A DNA stretch of 64,000 bases from Gentiana macrophylla. Lineage: Eukaryota; Streptophyta; Magnoliopsida; Gentianales; Gentianaceae. Of this stretch, positions 1 to 12,228 are shown in pieces. The notes under the pieces are model-generated. The model was not told the origin of the DNA. It searched no databases and worked only from the letters and a program-made list of their open reading frames with translations. The first letter of the stretch is position 1, and each line of letters starts with the position of its first letter. The stretch covers positions 41,002,113 to 41,066,112 of the forward strand of contig CM047810.1 of the NCBI GenBank assembly GCA_026214975.1, in the 5' to 3' direction. A program made the position numbers and the translations under genes.

Positions 1-1143
1 TCCGTAGTGGTGTAATTTGCTTGAAATTTGGATTCAAGGTATGACTCGCGTCTGAGATAGGTTGGAATTTACCATTAACCTCTGTGTCTAATACGGCACC
101 CACAGCGTAGTTGGAGGCATCACACATCGATTCGAATGGAATGTTCCAATCCGGAGAGATCGGGATAGAGGCGAGAGGTCAAACGCTTTTGTTTAAGCTC
201 TTTGAAGGCAACTTGACGATCATTATCGAAATTGAAGGTGACGTCATCTTTCAATAAAGTTGATAAAGGTTTAGATATTTTTGAAAAATCTTTTATAAAT
301 CTCTGTAGAAACCCACATGACCAAGGAAACTTCTTACTTCTTCGTGTTTCAGGGTAATTCATCTTTTCAATAGTTTCTACCTTAGCTTTATCAACCTCTA
401 TGCCTTTAGCGGAGACCTTGTGGCCTAAAACAATCCCTTCGGTCACCATAAGATGGCACTTCTCCCAGTTGAGAATCAAGTTCTTCTCCACACACCTCTG
501 CAGTACTTTGTCTAGATTTTCGAGACAGTCCGTAACGATGTGCCAAACACCGAGAAGTCGTCCATGAATACCTCCATGCATTTCTCTATAAGTCCATCAA
601 AGATAGCCAACATACATCTCTGGAATGTAGCTGGCGCATTGCAAAGTCCAAAGGGCATTCGCCTATAAGCGAAAGTACCATAGGGGCGGTGAAGGTTGTT
701 TTCTCTTGATCTCTTTGGGTCAATAGGGATTTGGAAATAACTGAATAACCATCCAAAAACAAGAGAAAGCATGCCCGCCAAACGTTCCAACATTTGGTCT
801 ATGAAGGGGGAGAGGAAATGGTCTTTCAGGGTCACCTCGTTCGACTTCCTATAGTCTATCTCTGGACACTGTACCCGATGACTAATCTAATGACTACCTC
901 TTCACCTTTGTCATTCTTTTCAATGGTAATACCTCCCTTTTTTAGGTACTACGAGTGGGGATACCCAATCGCTATCACTATCGCATAAATGATCCCCATA
1001 TCCAACGACTTAATGATCTCTTTCTTCACCACTTCCTGCATGTGTGCGTTTAAGCGTCTCTGCGGTTGTCTTACACTCTTTGCACCTTCTTCGGTTCTAA
1101 TCTTATGCATACTGAGACTTACGGAGATATTCCTCGATATCAC
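1..1143 (-). pseudogene. Athila-type reverse transcriptase and start of RNase H (broken)
   Basis: The RT domain copies the element RNA into DNA. On the minus strand, 1143-949 gives the N-terminal RT block (MQEVVKKEIIKSLDMGIIY). The next part continues in another frame, 835-512, with YGTFAYRRMPFGLCNAPATF and the catalytic block VFMDDFSVFG, where FMDD replaces the common YxDD; this variant is usual in Athila elements. After a further frameshift near 540, 581-120 holds the palm and connection part (LGHKVSAKGIEVD, then the FIKDFSKISKPLSTLLKDD block). Bases 120-1 still encode the RNase H start (CDASNYAVGAVL). At least two frame changes and internal stops prevent a continuous polyprotein. Confidence 0.88.
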
Positions 1144-2346
1144 CTACCGCCAACCGAAGGCTTTCTCATTTTTTTCTTGAGCGTCAACCAACTCATCTTC
1201 TTCTTCTGGCGGCGATTGTAGAGGAGATATCGAGAGAGGTAGCGCCGCCTTCTCTCAAGAAGATATACTTGAGATCTTTGAGGTAGAGGTTTTAGAACAA
1301 GGTCCTCGGGAGGTTCCTCTAAAGCTGGTCTTGGCCTCTCCTGTTTTGAGATCTTCCTTAGTGATAGGGTCAAAACTCTTGCCTCAAGCAAGTCGACTTC
1401 TTGTGAGGTGAAAGAGTTCTTTGAGAGAGCACTTGTGTCCTCTTGACAAGCTCTTCTCCATAGGCGGCCTCTAGCTCGTCCAGGTGTAGTCTGTGAAATC
1501 ATCGACGTTTCAAGCACAAAACCGAGGGGTTTTCTGAAGGTGATCTAAGGGCTTTAACTACACTGTAGCGTACTTCCTCATCCCCAACACGTAAAGTGAC
1601 AAATCCTGCATCGCAATCTATAGTGGCTCTAGCAGTAGATAGGAAAGGTCGTCCTAGGAGGATGGGGGTATCTTCTTCTTTAGTGTCTAAGACATACCAA
1701 TCCACAGGAAATGTGAATTTGTCTACTTGGACCAGAAGGTCTCTAAGCACTCCGTCGGCTCTCTTGAAAGATCTATCTGCAAGCTGGATACTTATGGGGG
1801 TAGGCTCCAATAGATGGTCAAGGTGTAGTCTCTTGCAGACAGAAAGGGACATCAAACTGATGGATGCTCCTAAATCACACAGAGAATTTGGAAAGCTTAA
1901 ATCTTTGATTTTCATAGTTAAGACAAATTTTCCCGGATCGCTGCGCTTTTCAGGAATTTCTCCGTCGGTAATAGCGGAGCATTCTTCTCCCAATTTTTTC
2001 TCCATTTCACCTAACTTATTCTTTGAAGAAACAACATCCTTCACAAACTTGGCGTACTTAGGCATCTCAACCAACACTTCAGATAAAGGCAAATTTACTT
2101 GGGTGTTTCTTAATAGGTTGAGTACCTTCTCGTACTTTTTGTCTTCAGATAATGAAATGTTTTGCTTTCTTGGCGGAAATGGGAGCTTATTGATTCCTCT
2201 TGGAAAAAGACTCTCATGGGCGAGGAAGCTCTTATAGCTTTGTCCTCCAGATCCTTCCACCTCACCATCTTTTCTGTCTTTTTACTCGTCAGGGGATCCT
2301 CCGCCTGAGTGACTTTCTCCGGTTCATCATCTTGGTTTTCAATCAC
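1140..2346 (-). pseudogene. Retroviral-type aspartic protease region of ATH-1 pol, plus linker to RT
   Basis: The longest open stretch is 2260-1499. The active-site block is LCDLGASISLMSLSVCKRL, followed by a flap and a C-terminal ILLGRPFLSTARATIDC block. In this lineage DLGAS commonly replaces the DTGA/DSGA of other aspartic proteases, so the Leu is probably not a mutation. The upstream part (2346-2260) is a charged linker in another frame, joined by a frameshift. Downstream, 1517-1140 carries the spacer (LKPLPQ...) that joins protease to RT, again out of frame. The enzyme would cut the Gag-Pol precursor. This copy cannot make a full precursor. Confidence 0.85.
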
Positions 2347-2697
2347 CTGAGATCTCTTTCCTGCTTCAATCTCATTTTCATCTTTCTCTTCATCCAGGTC
2401 AGGGGACTGCGGTTCTTCCCCTCCTACCGAATCAGGGGTAGGAGGGTTTACTCGTTTCCCTGGTTCTGTCTGTAACTAGGGTGTTGTTGCAATTGTGTAC
2501 CGGATCTCAGGTTCATAGCATTGGACTCCTCTTGTCCATAGGGGGTAATGGGTGCGAGCTCGGCACAGTGGTTTGTTCTCGCTTCAGCTTGAGCTGCATG
2601 CCCACTTTTAAGATTCTTCTCTGTAAAACTCGGTAGCTGTCCTTGAGGCTGGCGACTAATTGTTAAACCTATTTATCTAACTGTCTTTCTAAGTTCT

Positions 2698-4147
2698 TCA
2701 TCGCCCGTCTCTGTTGCTCTTCATACTCGCCTTGTAGAAAGCGTACCATAAGTTGAGAGTCTGATTAGAGGCGGTTTCTTTGTGAGTTTTGATTAGCGGG
2801 CCAGGTTGGATTTGTTCTTGGTTGAGAATTTGAACTTTGACTCGAGTTGGGGTTCTGGTAGTAGGCATTGCGAGAGGTATTCTGTCCCGAATTTTGAGTG
2901 CGGTTTTGGTCATAACCTTGATTACGGCGTAATTTCTATTCGGTTGTAGTTCGACCTTGAGAGTTATTCTGGCTTGAAAATCTCTGGTTCTGCGGGCCAG
3001 AAGAGTTGTTTCTCTCATTTCCACCATTCAAGGGGCATGTTGCAGAAATGTGACCTCTAAGCCCACAGGTATAGCAGTTCATAGAATCATACTGCCTTGT
3101 TTGTTGGACAGCGTTGACTTGAGGGGTGTACTGACAATGGTCACTGATGTGACCGGTCTGATAACAGTTATCACAAGAGAATACTTGTGCATTACATTGG
3201 AGAGAGGGCTGATTTTGCTCTTTAGTCATGGTCAAAGCAGAAAGTTGAGCCTGCAGGGCTGCAATCATTTGACCATGATTCTGGTTGTTGACTTCTTCGA
3301 TTTTAGGTACAGCAGGGACCGTTGGTGATTGATACGTAGGTGCATAATTGTACCTAGCTATATCTTCAAATAAATCCCACCCTTGCTGTGGGGTTTTCTT
3401 CAAGAAGACTCCTCCAGATGAGGAGTTGACCATCCCTTTAGTGGACTCATTCAGACCACTGAAGAAAGTATGGACCCTTCTCTGCAAATCCATTCCATGA
3501 TGGGGGCACTTGTTCAACAAAATTTTGAAACGCTTCCATGCTTCAAAGAAAGATTCATTACTCAGTTGATGAAAATTTGAGATCTCGTTAAGACATTGAA
3601 TTTGTCTTTAGACGGAGGAAAATATTGGGCCAAAAATTGGCTTTCGAGCTGGGCCCAAGTTTGGATAGATTCAGAAGGAAGAGATTTAAACCATTCCATT
3701 GCTTCTCCACGGAGTGAAAATGGAAATAGTTTCAGCTTAATGATGTCTTGACTGACATCCTTAATGCGAGTAGTATCGCATATACCCAGAAATACATAAA
3801 GATGCGTATAGGGGTTCTCAGATTGATACCCATAGAAAGTTGATGCATGTTGCACCATCGACGGATGAGAAAGTGGTCTTATCTCAAACGGGTGTATCGT
3901 TAGGGATAACCACAGCCGAGCGGATGTTCACATCACCGGGAGTGGCATAGTCTGCCAGGGTGCGGTTGGCTTGAGCCATTGAATCAGTAGTTTCTTCCTC
4001 AAAGAAAAGGTTGGAGAAGAAATTATCTTCAGAAGAGTTTTCACTCTCTTCGACTTCCTCTTTGGGAATCGGAATGGGCTCGGGAACTTTTCGTTTACGG
4101 TTTACTCGAACTACGTCTCGTTCAAGCTCAGGCTCAAAATTAAGCAT
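2698..4147 (-). pseudogene. ATH-1 gag with two CCHC zinc knuckles (frameshifted)
   Basis: The N-terminal acidic segment starts at ATG 4147. After a one-base slip near 3885 the retrotransposon gag domain follows (3858-3562; CDTTRIKDVSQDIIKLKLFP, then a FPFSLRGEAMEWF block and LAQYFPPSKDKF). A second slip near 3560-3520 leads to 3520-2936, where two knuckles are visible: CDNCYQTGHISDHC and CYTCGLRGHISATC, both C-X2-C-X4-H-X4-C. The tail 3027-2698 is in a third frame. Gag builds the particle and the knuckles bind the element RNA. The product is not intact here. Confidence 0.87.
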
Positions 4148-4558
4148 CCTTGTTTTGCCGTGTTTGCATATAACGAAGTCAAACTACGGAGAGACAGATA
4201 GGATCAGATTTTGTTTAGGAAACGAGGTGAAGCGAAGCCTATAAAACAAAACCAAAGAAAAGAAAAGAAAAGAGAAACAAAATCTGTTTGAAGCAAAACG
4301 GACGTCCAAGGTTGTGGACGGGCGTCCGGATGGAATTCGGACTGGACGGGCGTTTAAGGACTCAAACGCTCGTCTGCGAGGCAGAATACCGAGCAGGCGC
4401 CCAAGGTTCCAGGCCTTTCGTTTGGTACGAAAAAAAAAAAGCGAACGAAGCGTAAATTGCAGCGTAGAAGCTACTAAGGAAAAACCTTAAACCCTAACTA
4501 AAATAGCAACGAATGATCTACCTAAACTTATGCTAAAACACATAAAACCGTGCCAAGT

Positions 4559-4576
4559 TCCCCGGCAACGGCGCCA
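4559..4576 (-). promoter_or_regulatory. Primer binding site of ATH-1 (tRNA-Asp type)
   Basis: On the minus strand the sequence is TGGCGCCGTTGCCGGGGA. It is identical to the PBS of ATH-3 (46020-46037) and one base different from ATH-4 (51876-51893). It matches the 3' end expected of plant tRNA-Asp, the primer known for Athila elements. It lies 6 bases from the LTR end. Confidence 0.88.
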
Positions 4577-4582
4577 AAAACT

Positions 4583-5970
4583 TGTTGTGGATTTTTGTAA
4601 ACGAAACAAAAAGACAAGAAATAAAAATCCGGTTAGTCGCTCCAAGTGCAAAGCTTGTAGTAAAGCGGTTATTCCGGGTCGATCCCACGAGGAACGTGAG
4701 GTTGAATGTGTTTTTTTTAGTTTAAGCTAAACGTGTCACGAATTAACAATTTAAGGTTTATCAAATAATGGGGAGAAAGGCAGACGAACAGGGATCCACA
4801 ATTCAAGATAGCGGTAAGAGCTTCTAACTTCCTACGCATGCAAATTACTAAAGGCCAAGATTAACCTATACCCAACGCAAATTACTAATTTCTTAGATAA
4901 TTTGTTCATCAACTTTTATCAAAGATTGATTATTTAAGCACGATAGGCACAAATTCTTTCGAATCTATTATCTAGGTTAACAATTTGATAACTTTCGTTT
5001 TTAGACAAATCGTTTAAACTGATTACTATTGCGGTGATCTAGAATTCATTCAACTATCGTCAAACAAATATCACAGGCTTTATCTATCGATATGAAGCAC
5101 GAAATAAACGCAATAAAAATCTGACCTTTATTGATTGCAAAACGCAGAAAATAAGAAAACCAAACACCTCTTGAATTGCTTCACCCGTTCGTCCAACCCG
5201 GGAGTTTAGTTACTCATAATAGTCTTGAAATCAACAAATCGTTTTGATTGCATAATAAAAGAAACAAAAAGAAAGAACGAACTGCTACTGTTTATAGGAT
5301 GAATTTTCGACTCTCTCAATGTCTCTATGTGTATCTCTCTGTCTCCGTTAGGTTTTGGGTCTTCTTTGCTTAAATAGGTGAATAAGTCGGCTGAGTCATA
5401 AGCTAGGTCGGTTGTGCTTGATCGGCCGTGGACGCCCGCCCACTCTTACGAACGCTCGTCCGGCATGTTTTGAACTTTGAGTCGAGTCGAATCTTCTTTG
5501 ACGCCCGTCGATCTAAGCGCCCAAGCTGCAAGGCCCAAACTTGCTTTGAATGTAAAATAACCTCTGGACGCTCGTCCATTCGATCAAACGCCCGTCTCAT
5601 GGGACGGAATCAACGCCTTGATCCAATATGTCGAATTCGATTTCTTGACCTCTATCTCTTTTTCTCCATCTTTATCCTTCTTTTCTCATTTCTATCTTGA
5701 TTTAGCCCGAATTATATCAACATTGATCATCAATGTAGCCTCCAACATGTATCTACATCATATCAAAAATACCGCAAAGCGTAACATCATTCCAATAACC
5801 ATAAAATCATAATTAAAACATATAAATTCACCAACGTTGCGATTAACTCATTAAAAATGTCATTCGCTCAATATTCCATTTAAACATGTGATTTCCATGC
5901 GATTAATACGAATGTCGGGGAAAACATTATAAAATATAACGTTATAAAGCACGTAAATTCACCCTTAACA
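4583..5970 (-). repeat. 5' LTR of ATH-1
   Basis: The minus-strand start is TGTTAAGGGTGAATTTAC (ending at base 5970) and the end is ...CCACAACA at 4583, so the termini are TG...CA and the length 1,388 bp. It carries several GACGGGCGTC-like motifs (about 5430-5600) and a TATTTAAG box (minus strand, about 5368-5376) in a context resembling the ATH-3 promoter at 45070. The partner LTR is outside the window. Confidence 0.82.
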
Positions 5971-7097
5971 ACTCATCAACTAGTTTGAGTTGATCAATTT
6001 AGATCTCCATAGTCGAATGTATGAAGCTTTACACATTCCTTTATATTTTCTTTATAATTGATTAGCATTATTTAACGTGATGTAATTAATCTGCATGTTT
6101 AAGCGAACCGTAATTTACAAGAATTAATCAGAACAGAACTATGAAATCCTAGGAACCGCCCCGCTCGCAATTGCAATGGTCTACAGCGCAATTGCGAGGC
6201 ACCTTAGGTCACCCTAAATCTTGTGATTCGGCGTCAGCTACGTTGATCGACAAGTTTAATTCATGGAAGGTTAGATCTGGTCAATCTACTTGTCGTATTT
6301 CATAAATTAACATGAATGACTAGCAAGGTGAAGTGTTAGTTCGGACATTGTCTGGATCAATCCTTACTCCTTAGGAACGTGCTAGTCAGTGTCGATAGCT
6401 GCTTAGGGGAATTCTCGGTCTTGAGCCGGCACTTTCTAGAACTTATTGCGTGTGGGTTAATACAACCAACGAAGGAGGTTAACTACACATAGACGTTTAT
6501 TGTCCGTCCCATTGAAGTAAATAAGGTTAAGAGATTGCACCCATAGCTAAAACTGAATTAAAACAAAATCAGGGAATTACGGGGAAAAGTATACATAATG
6601 ATTAATTACACCAAGTTAGGTTGACAGGTGAGGAAGGGAAACACCAACTTTATTTTCTGTTTTTATGTTGGTCATAGACCATTGCATGTGTTCTTAGTTA
6701 GATTAATACGTTTAATATCAATATTGCATTGTCTCTGTGGGATCGACATTGACTCACTCTTGCTATGCTACGAATGACGTAGTACTCTTGCTAGTAATTC
6801 GTGAGTAGCACGCGATCAATGCACAACTCAACTAAAACGAAATCGAATCCAACAACAATTTCCCAACAAGACTTGCCAAATCTAAAGAGGCCGATTCAAC
6901 CACATACCACGAGATATCACGGAAACTGAGAAGCGGAAACTCACCAACCACCAGAGAAAATCATTCCAAATACAGAAAGAAAAAAAAAACTTGTGGTCTC
7001 GAAGCAAAGATTTTTTCAGGGCTTCCGCACCGAACGGGGGCGCACTGAGTTTGATCCGCGATCATTGGGCTTTTGATTAACTTTGTATAGAATCGAA
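5971..7097. other. Non-genic; decayed LTR-like sequence about 6130-6835
   Basis: There is no credible gene. About 6130-6835 reads like a plus-strand retrotransposon LTR 3' half: it ends with a GTGGGATCGACATTGACTC-type block and a TAGCACGCGATCA tail as seen before the PBS of many Ty3 elements, but no PBS follows. About 6880-7040 is unrecognised. Confidence 0.35.
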
Positions 7098-7520
7098 GCT
7101 ATAATACCATGTTAGAATTGGTATAATCAATAAATCAATAAAACAAGAAAAAAGAGAGCACTTACATTCATTTGACAAGAATGAGAGAACTTAGTTAGGG
7201 TTTTGGTTATAAGTGGTAAGGCTTATAAAGTCAATTCTAGAAAATACCAAAATGCCTTTATGGCAAATACAAAATCTCTAAAACAATGTATAAATATATA
7301 TATGCTAACAAATGTCACGTGGCAAACGTCTCATTTTCTGATAAAACTCATTATCTTGGACAAAAGCGTTGTTTTTATATTTATTACTTCTTATGTAGTG
7401 TCCTATTTTATGTTTCATTTATATAGTAAGTATAGACAATATCTACATCCCGTGAATATTATTTACTTGCACATAGATTATTCAAAATCAAAATTATCTT
7501 TGTGACATTTATTTATTTAG
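7098..7520 (-). repeat. Possible short copia-type LTR with degenerate PBS
   Basis: On the minus strand TGGTATTATAGC (7109-7098) resembles the initiator-Met PBS TGGTATCAGAGC. It is preceded by a CTAACA terminus (plus-strand TGTTAG at 7110), and AT-rich LTR-like DNA extends rightward. No second LTR or coding region was found, so this is a weak call. Confidence 0.3.
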
Positions 7521-7589
7521 GTATTTACATGTAAATGAATTGCCAGGCACATATTTCTAATGTTAAATATCTAATAACATGTTAAATAT

Positions 7590-8589
7590 CTAATAATAAT
7601 GGAATGAAATAAATTTATATCATTACTATATATGGATTGTTAAAGAATAAATTAAACAAATTCTATAAAAGTTGACACTTTGAGTGATGAGTAGGGCAAA
7701 ATATGATATTAAGGTTGCGTGGGGTAAAGTATTATATGGTTCATAAAGTATGATATGGTGGAAGGGCTGGGGTAACGTGGGGTGTGGTAAGGGGGTGGAG
7801 GGTGGAGTAGCCCTACCCTATCGCACCCTATCTCTCTGACCCATTCTGCCCTACCTATCCTCACCTACCCAACATACTACCCCACTACCTTACCCACCAC
7901 CCTATCATACTCTACCATTTCTCACACTATTCTTCCCTACGCATCCTACCTACATTACTCCACTGACCTACACTACTACATCACCCACCTCTACACTACC
8001 CACCACCCAACTTACCTTACGCACCACCCACCCTGCCATAGCCACCACCCCACCATATCATACCTACCATATTCACTACCCCTACATACCCTCACTATAT
8101 TCTACCTTACGCAACCTACCTACCTTACCCTACCAACCTACTCTAACCCATCCTAACCCACCCTACCGTATCTACCACCCCACTACACCCTCAACCACCC
8201 TGCCTTACCCACCCACACCCAGAATAACCTACCTTACCCACCACCCTACCCTATCCTACCTACTTTAACCCACCACCTACCTTACCTTACCGTATCCTAC
8301 CCTACATTGCCCCACCCCATCCCACCCACGTTTACCCATCACTCAAGTGTTCGTCGATTTTCATTTTATTCAATCGAATTCTATCCATTTTTAGAATTAA
8401 TAAAAATCGACTTTTTTCATTTTGATTGAAATAAAATTTTATTTCATTTCATCAACTCATAATCATAGACAAACATTGAAATAAAATTTTTCATTCTCAC
8501 CTAACAAACATAACATAACATAACAGGATTTAGATTGGAATGAAATTTGCCATTTTCGCCTAACAAACATAACATAAGAGGATGAGTAA
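7590..8589. repeat. C-rich degenerate CCTACC minisatellite with AT-rich flank
   Basis: From about 7690 to 8340 the plus strand is a run of irregular 5-9 base units around CCCTACC / CCCACCAC, first G-rich (7690-7805) and then C-rich. It is not the plant telomere unit CCCTAAA. The right flank (8350-8589) has ATTGAAATAAAATTTTAT-type sequence and a doubled block ending in CCTAACAAACATAACATAA (8500-8524 and 8558-8577). A related G-rich tract with similar flanks lies at 26573-27312. Confidence 0.6.
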
Positions 8590-9155
8590 GAGCATCTCCA
8601 AGGGAGGGAAAATTCACCACCAAAACAGCAATTTGGTGTAAAAATTTGCTCCAAGGGTCAAGCAAATTCAAAGAACAATTTGATGGAAATTTGAATCTAA
8701 TTAAGAATTTGGGAGAGAATTAGAATTTCAACAAATCACTGTTCATTAGTTTTATATTTTTTTTCCCGTCTCTTTGTGGAAGATGATCGGTTTATTTGTT
8801 TTTTTTTTTCTTTTTATTTATCTTTTCCAATGTAATAGCTTAAAAATGTAATTCAAAAATATAAATAAAATTATTTGATAATTTATATCATTATAGATGT
8901 TATATGATAATATTTAAAAAAATGTGCAGACCCCTCAAAAAAAATGTGCAGAGGATGATAATACAATTCCTCAAAAAAAAAGATGATAATACAAATAATT
9001 ATAAGACACGAATCATAAATTTATTTCTTTGAAAACAGAAATACAACACAATTAAAATACATAATATTAAAAAACATAGAAAATTACATGGCATAAAATA
9101 AATACACGTCATACATAAACAACAATAATTAATAGACGTTACGCAATAACAATCA

Positions 9156-9745
9156 TTAATAGTCCGATATGTTGGGTCCAGCCGGGTCTAAATCTCCAAA
9201 CAATTGACTAAATCCACCCGTAGTGCCATAATCTTGATTACCAAATCCATAAGTAGTGTTATCTTGGTTGTTAAACTCATCATTAGTGTTATAGTCTTGA
9301 TTGCTAAACTCATCAGTAGCATTATGGCCTTGATTGCTTTGTTCGGCATTTTTCTGCCTAACTCTTGCTCGCTCGGCTAGTAAGGAAGCTCGAGTTTCTG
9401 GATCAGTAATAGAGTTCAAATCTGTCATCATTATTTTAAAATCTTGGCGTCGATTTAACACATCCGTCAACTCTGTTGTTTTATTTGCTAGAGCTTCTAC
9501 ATACATTCTTGTTTCATTATTTTGTGCATTATTGAATTTGGCTTTCTTAATACCCGCACGTGGTCTTTTTGAAGTAGTAGCACCAGTACTGTCGTCACTT
9601 AAATTGATAGAAAGAGATGGCAGCCCGAGGGAAGAGGAATCCGGTGTCTCTGAGTGAGATGAGCTATCACCATCGTGTGCAGCAAAAGTTTCGAGATCCT
9701 TCAGTATTGGCCATACATGATCAAACTTGAATCCTTTTTTGTTCT
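9156..9745 (-). CDS. Harbinger ORF2, C-terminal exon of Myb/NAM-associated DNA-binding protein
   Basis: The accessory protein of PIF/Harbinger elements binds the TIR with the transposase and helps nuclear import. The open frame reads from about 9745 to the stop at 9156. Its conserved start FKFDHVWPILKD is the block that follows the Myb/SANT domain in this family. Then come a Ser-rich linker, the basic stretch TSKRPRAGIKKAKF, a helical segment (EALANKTTELTDVLNRRQDF), and an Asn/Asp-rich tail with repeats of NQDYNTNDEF type. The N-terminal Myb exon is not evident: bases 9750-10340 are tandem repeats and AT-rich DNA. The gene is therefore split by a long intron or truncated. Confidence 0.7.
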
Positions 9746-9779
9746 AATCCATTCAAATCATTTAATAAAGAAATATCGA

Positions 9780-10275
9780 ATGAATGGTGTAGATTTAACG
9801 TAATCCCGATGGATATTCAAGATGTATCTGCAATAAATATATATGTAATAATAGGTGGTGGGGATCCAAGATAATTTTTCTTGGGAAAACAACACCTTTA
9901 GGTATGGTACTGATTCAAGATAGATTTTTTTTTTTTTTTTTTTTTAATCCATCCAAATGATTTGCATCAAGATAGATTTTTTTTGTTTGTTTTATCCATC
10001 CAAATAATTTGACAACCGGTGATATGAAACATATGATATTGATTTAATGTACTACCGATGGATGGTCAAAATGTATCTGCAATAACTATATTTATCTGAA
10101 CCACCTACAATTATTTGGTATCCGGATATAAATTAAACGATGGAGATTTAACGTAATCCAAATGGATGGTCCAGATGTGTTTACAACAGGTATTTTTATC
10201 TGATCCACCAACAATTATTTGATCCGGATATGTAACAAGTGGTGGAGATTTAACGTAATCCAATCCGACGGTGGA
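9780..10275. repeat. Imperfect tandem repeats of about 100 bp between the Harbinger genes
   Basis: Four to five copies of a unit containing GATTTAACGTAATCC, then GATGGATGGTC, then ATGTATCTGCAATAA and TTTATCTGATCCACC can be aligned at about 9790, 10040, 10140 and 10240. A poly-T tract (9927-9945) interrupts them. Confidence 0.65.
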
Positions 10276-10469
10276 GGCGTAATCACTCTGATTTTATTGC
10301 TATCTACAAATGTTATAAAACCGGATGCAATGAATATTGATTAACACCCATTTCTTCCACTTTTGACTTTATTCATTCTAAAGGCAAAAAACTTCTCATT
10401 ATGGTTGGTCCTTCATCATTCAATGTCCAGTCTCCTCCTTCTTCCGATGATGATACTGAAATTGTGCAG

Positions 10470-10985
10470 TGATGATGCTAAATAATGCACCACCGGATTA
10501 ACAGGGTCACGTGTAATCTAAGGATGAGCTGTAAAGGGATCGAATGGTTAGAAATGTAATAAAGATGGCGTTTTTGGTATTTTATGGCTGAGTCCAAGAA
10601 TGTATCTTGGATTGCCTACGTATCCTGTGTGAATGTACAGGAATCAAGCCTTACGTAGTTCCTGGAATGATGTATTTATAGGCACATGTCCTTCTTCTGC
10701 CCTAAGTCTAGGGCGGTTAGGTCTATTGACATAAATACCCTTAAATGGGTCTTGCCTTCCTGCCCAAGTAACCTGCTGGGCGGTGGGCCCGAGTGTCTGA
10801 ACTGGAAGTCTTGGCATCGACTCGAGGAATACCGACATGAGTGATCGAGGTGGGACACTTGCATAATCTGCCTGTCATTGCGGTCTTCACTGGTATGCAT
10901 AGCATTCGATCCGATGTCAATCATCAGCGTAGACTTTTTCACATGCCAGCTGGACCAATCAGATACTTCCACGTTGAGGAGTGAA
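10470..10985. repeat. Unidentified LTR-like insertion near the transposase N-terminus
   Basis: The plausible transposase start (MVGPSSFNVQSPPSSDDD at about 10400) is separated from the conserved domain by about 500 bp with a different character. It contains a GATTGCCTACGTATCC / GGAATCAAGCCTTACGTAG pair, then a TATTTATAGG box at 10672, which look like a retroelement U3/R. I could not fix the ends or a target duplication with confidence. Confidence 0.3.
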
Positions 10986-10988
10986 TCC

Positions 10989-12228
10989 CCATATCATCAA
11001 CATATTGCAACATGTAACAATTTCATTGCTCAACTACTCACCCGACAAGGTGCCCCTAGTGTTCGTAGAGGCTCAGTTGTAGGTCATAGAGTAATTGATC
11101 GTGATTGAGAAGCCGCTGATCGTAGGTTGTTCAATGACTACTTTGATGAAAATCCAACTTTCAATGAAACCATGTTTCGACGACGTTTTCGGATGTCTCG
11201 CAAATTGTTCCTTCGAATGGTTGATGGTGTGAAAAATCATGACACCTATTTTGTTCAAAGAAGAGATGCTGCGGGTAAAGTCGGATTGTCTACGTTTCAA
11301 AAAATGACGGCCGCGTTGCGGATGCTTGCATACGGTGTACCCGCAGATTCCATCGGCGCGAGTATATCGAATGGGAGTCTCTGCGCAATAGAATGTGTTA
11401 AGCGATTTTGTCGTCTTTGTTATTGAGGTATTTGGAGAGGAGTATCTAAGATCACCTACACCTGATGACATTGCTAGGCTATTGCATATCGGCAAGCAAC
11501 GTGGCTTCCCGGGAATGTTAGGTAGTTTGGATTGCATGCATTGGCGATGGAAGAATTGTCCAACTGCCTGGGCAGGCCAATATGCCGGAAGAAGTGGTGA
11601 CCCTACGATCATTCTCGAGGTCGTGGCAGATTATGATCTTTGGATTTGGCATGCATATTTCGGTATGCCCGGGTCTAATAATGATATTAATGTTTTGGAA
11701 GCGTCAAACTTATTTTCCAATCTTGCCGAAGGTATTGCTCCCCCAGCAAACTTTACCATTCGCGGAAAAGAATATAATATGGGTTATTATTTAGCTGATG
11801 GTATATATCCAAAATGGGCAACTCTTGTGCAAACTATCAAGGATCCATCTGGTCCCAAAAAGAAACATTTTGCAAAGAAACAAGAATCGTGTCGAAAAGA
11901 TGTAGAACGTGCATTTGGTGTTCTCCAATCAGAATTAACAATTGTGGCACAACCAGCTCGATTTTGGAACAAAAGTGATTTACATGATATAATGACTGCG
12001 TGTATAATAATGCACAACATGAAAATTGAGGATGAACGTGATGTGAATGCACCAATTCAAGATGCAATGGAAGCGCCGCCTCCAACTGTAGAATTGGTGG
12101 ATGAGAATACTCGATTTCAAAGATTTCTCGAACGACATAGGCAAATTAAGGATAACAAAGCGCATTATGAACTTCGTGATGCCTTGATTGATCATTTGTG
12201 GGAGGAATTTAGCAATTCGGAGGATTAA
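10989..12228 (+). pseudogene. PIF/Harbinger DDE transposase (one nonsense, one frameshift)
   Basis: The enzyme cuts the TIRs and inserts the element at TWA targets. The N-terminal part reads to RRGSVVGHRVIDRD, then a TGA at 11106-11108 (probably from CGA) interrupts and the frame continues LFNDYFDENPTF. It carries the helix-turn-helix region RKLFLRMVDGVKNHD and LSTFQKMTAALRMLAYG. Near 11410-11425 one base is gained or lost and the protein resumes as VIEVFGEEYLRSPTPDDIAR. The catalytic triad is visible: D in GSLDCMHWRW, D in MPGSNNDINVL and E in CRKDVERAFGVLQ. The C-terminus ends naturally at TAA 12226-12228. With two repairs it would be complete, so inactivation looks fairly recent. Confidence 0.9.

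Larger units (their letters stand above)
1..5970 (-). mobile_element. ATH-1: Athila-lineage Ty3/gypsy retrotransposon, 3' part outside window
   Basis: Read on the minus strand, the order is 5' LTR (4583-5970), tRNA-Asp-type PBS (4559-4576), gag (about 4147-2698), protease (about 2346-1499) and reverse transcriptase entering RNase H (1143-1). The rest of RNase H, integrase and the 3' LTR lie beyond base 1. The CDLGAS protease motif, the FMDD reverse transcriptase motif and the PBS are typical of the plant Athila branch. Several frameshifts and stops show that the copy is dead. The LTR start TGTTAAGGGTGA is shared with ATH-3 (44608), so both belong to one LTR family. Confidence 0.9.

Noticed and set aside
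7800..8340. Telomere-like array
   Set aside because: Units are irregular CCTACC/CCCACCAC, not CCCTAAA; better called a degenerate minisatellite.
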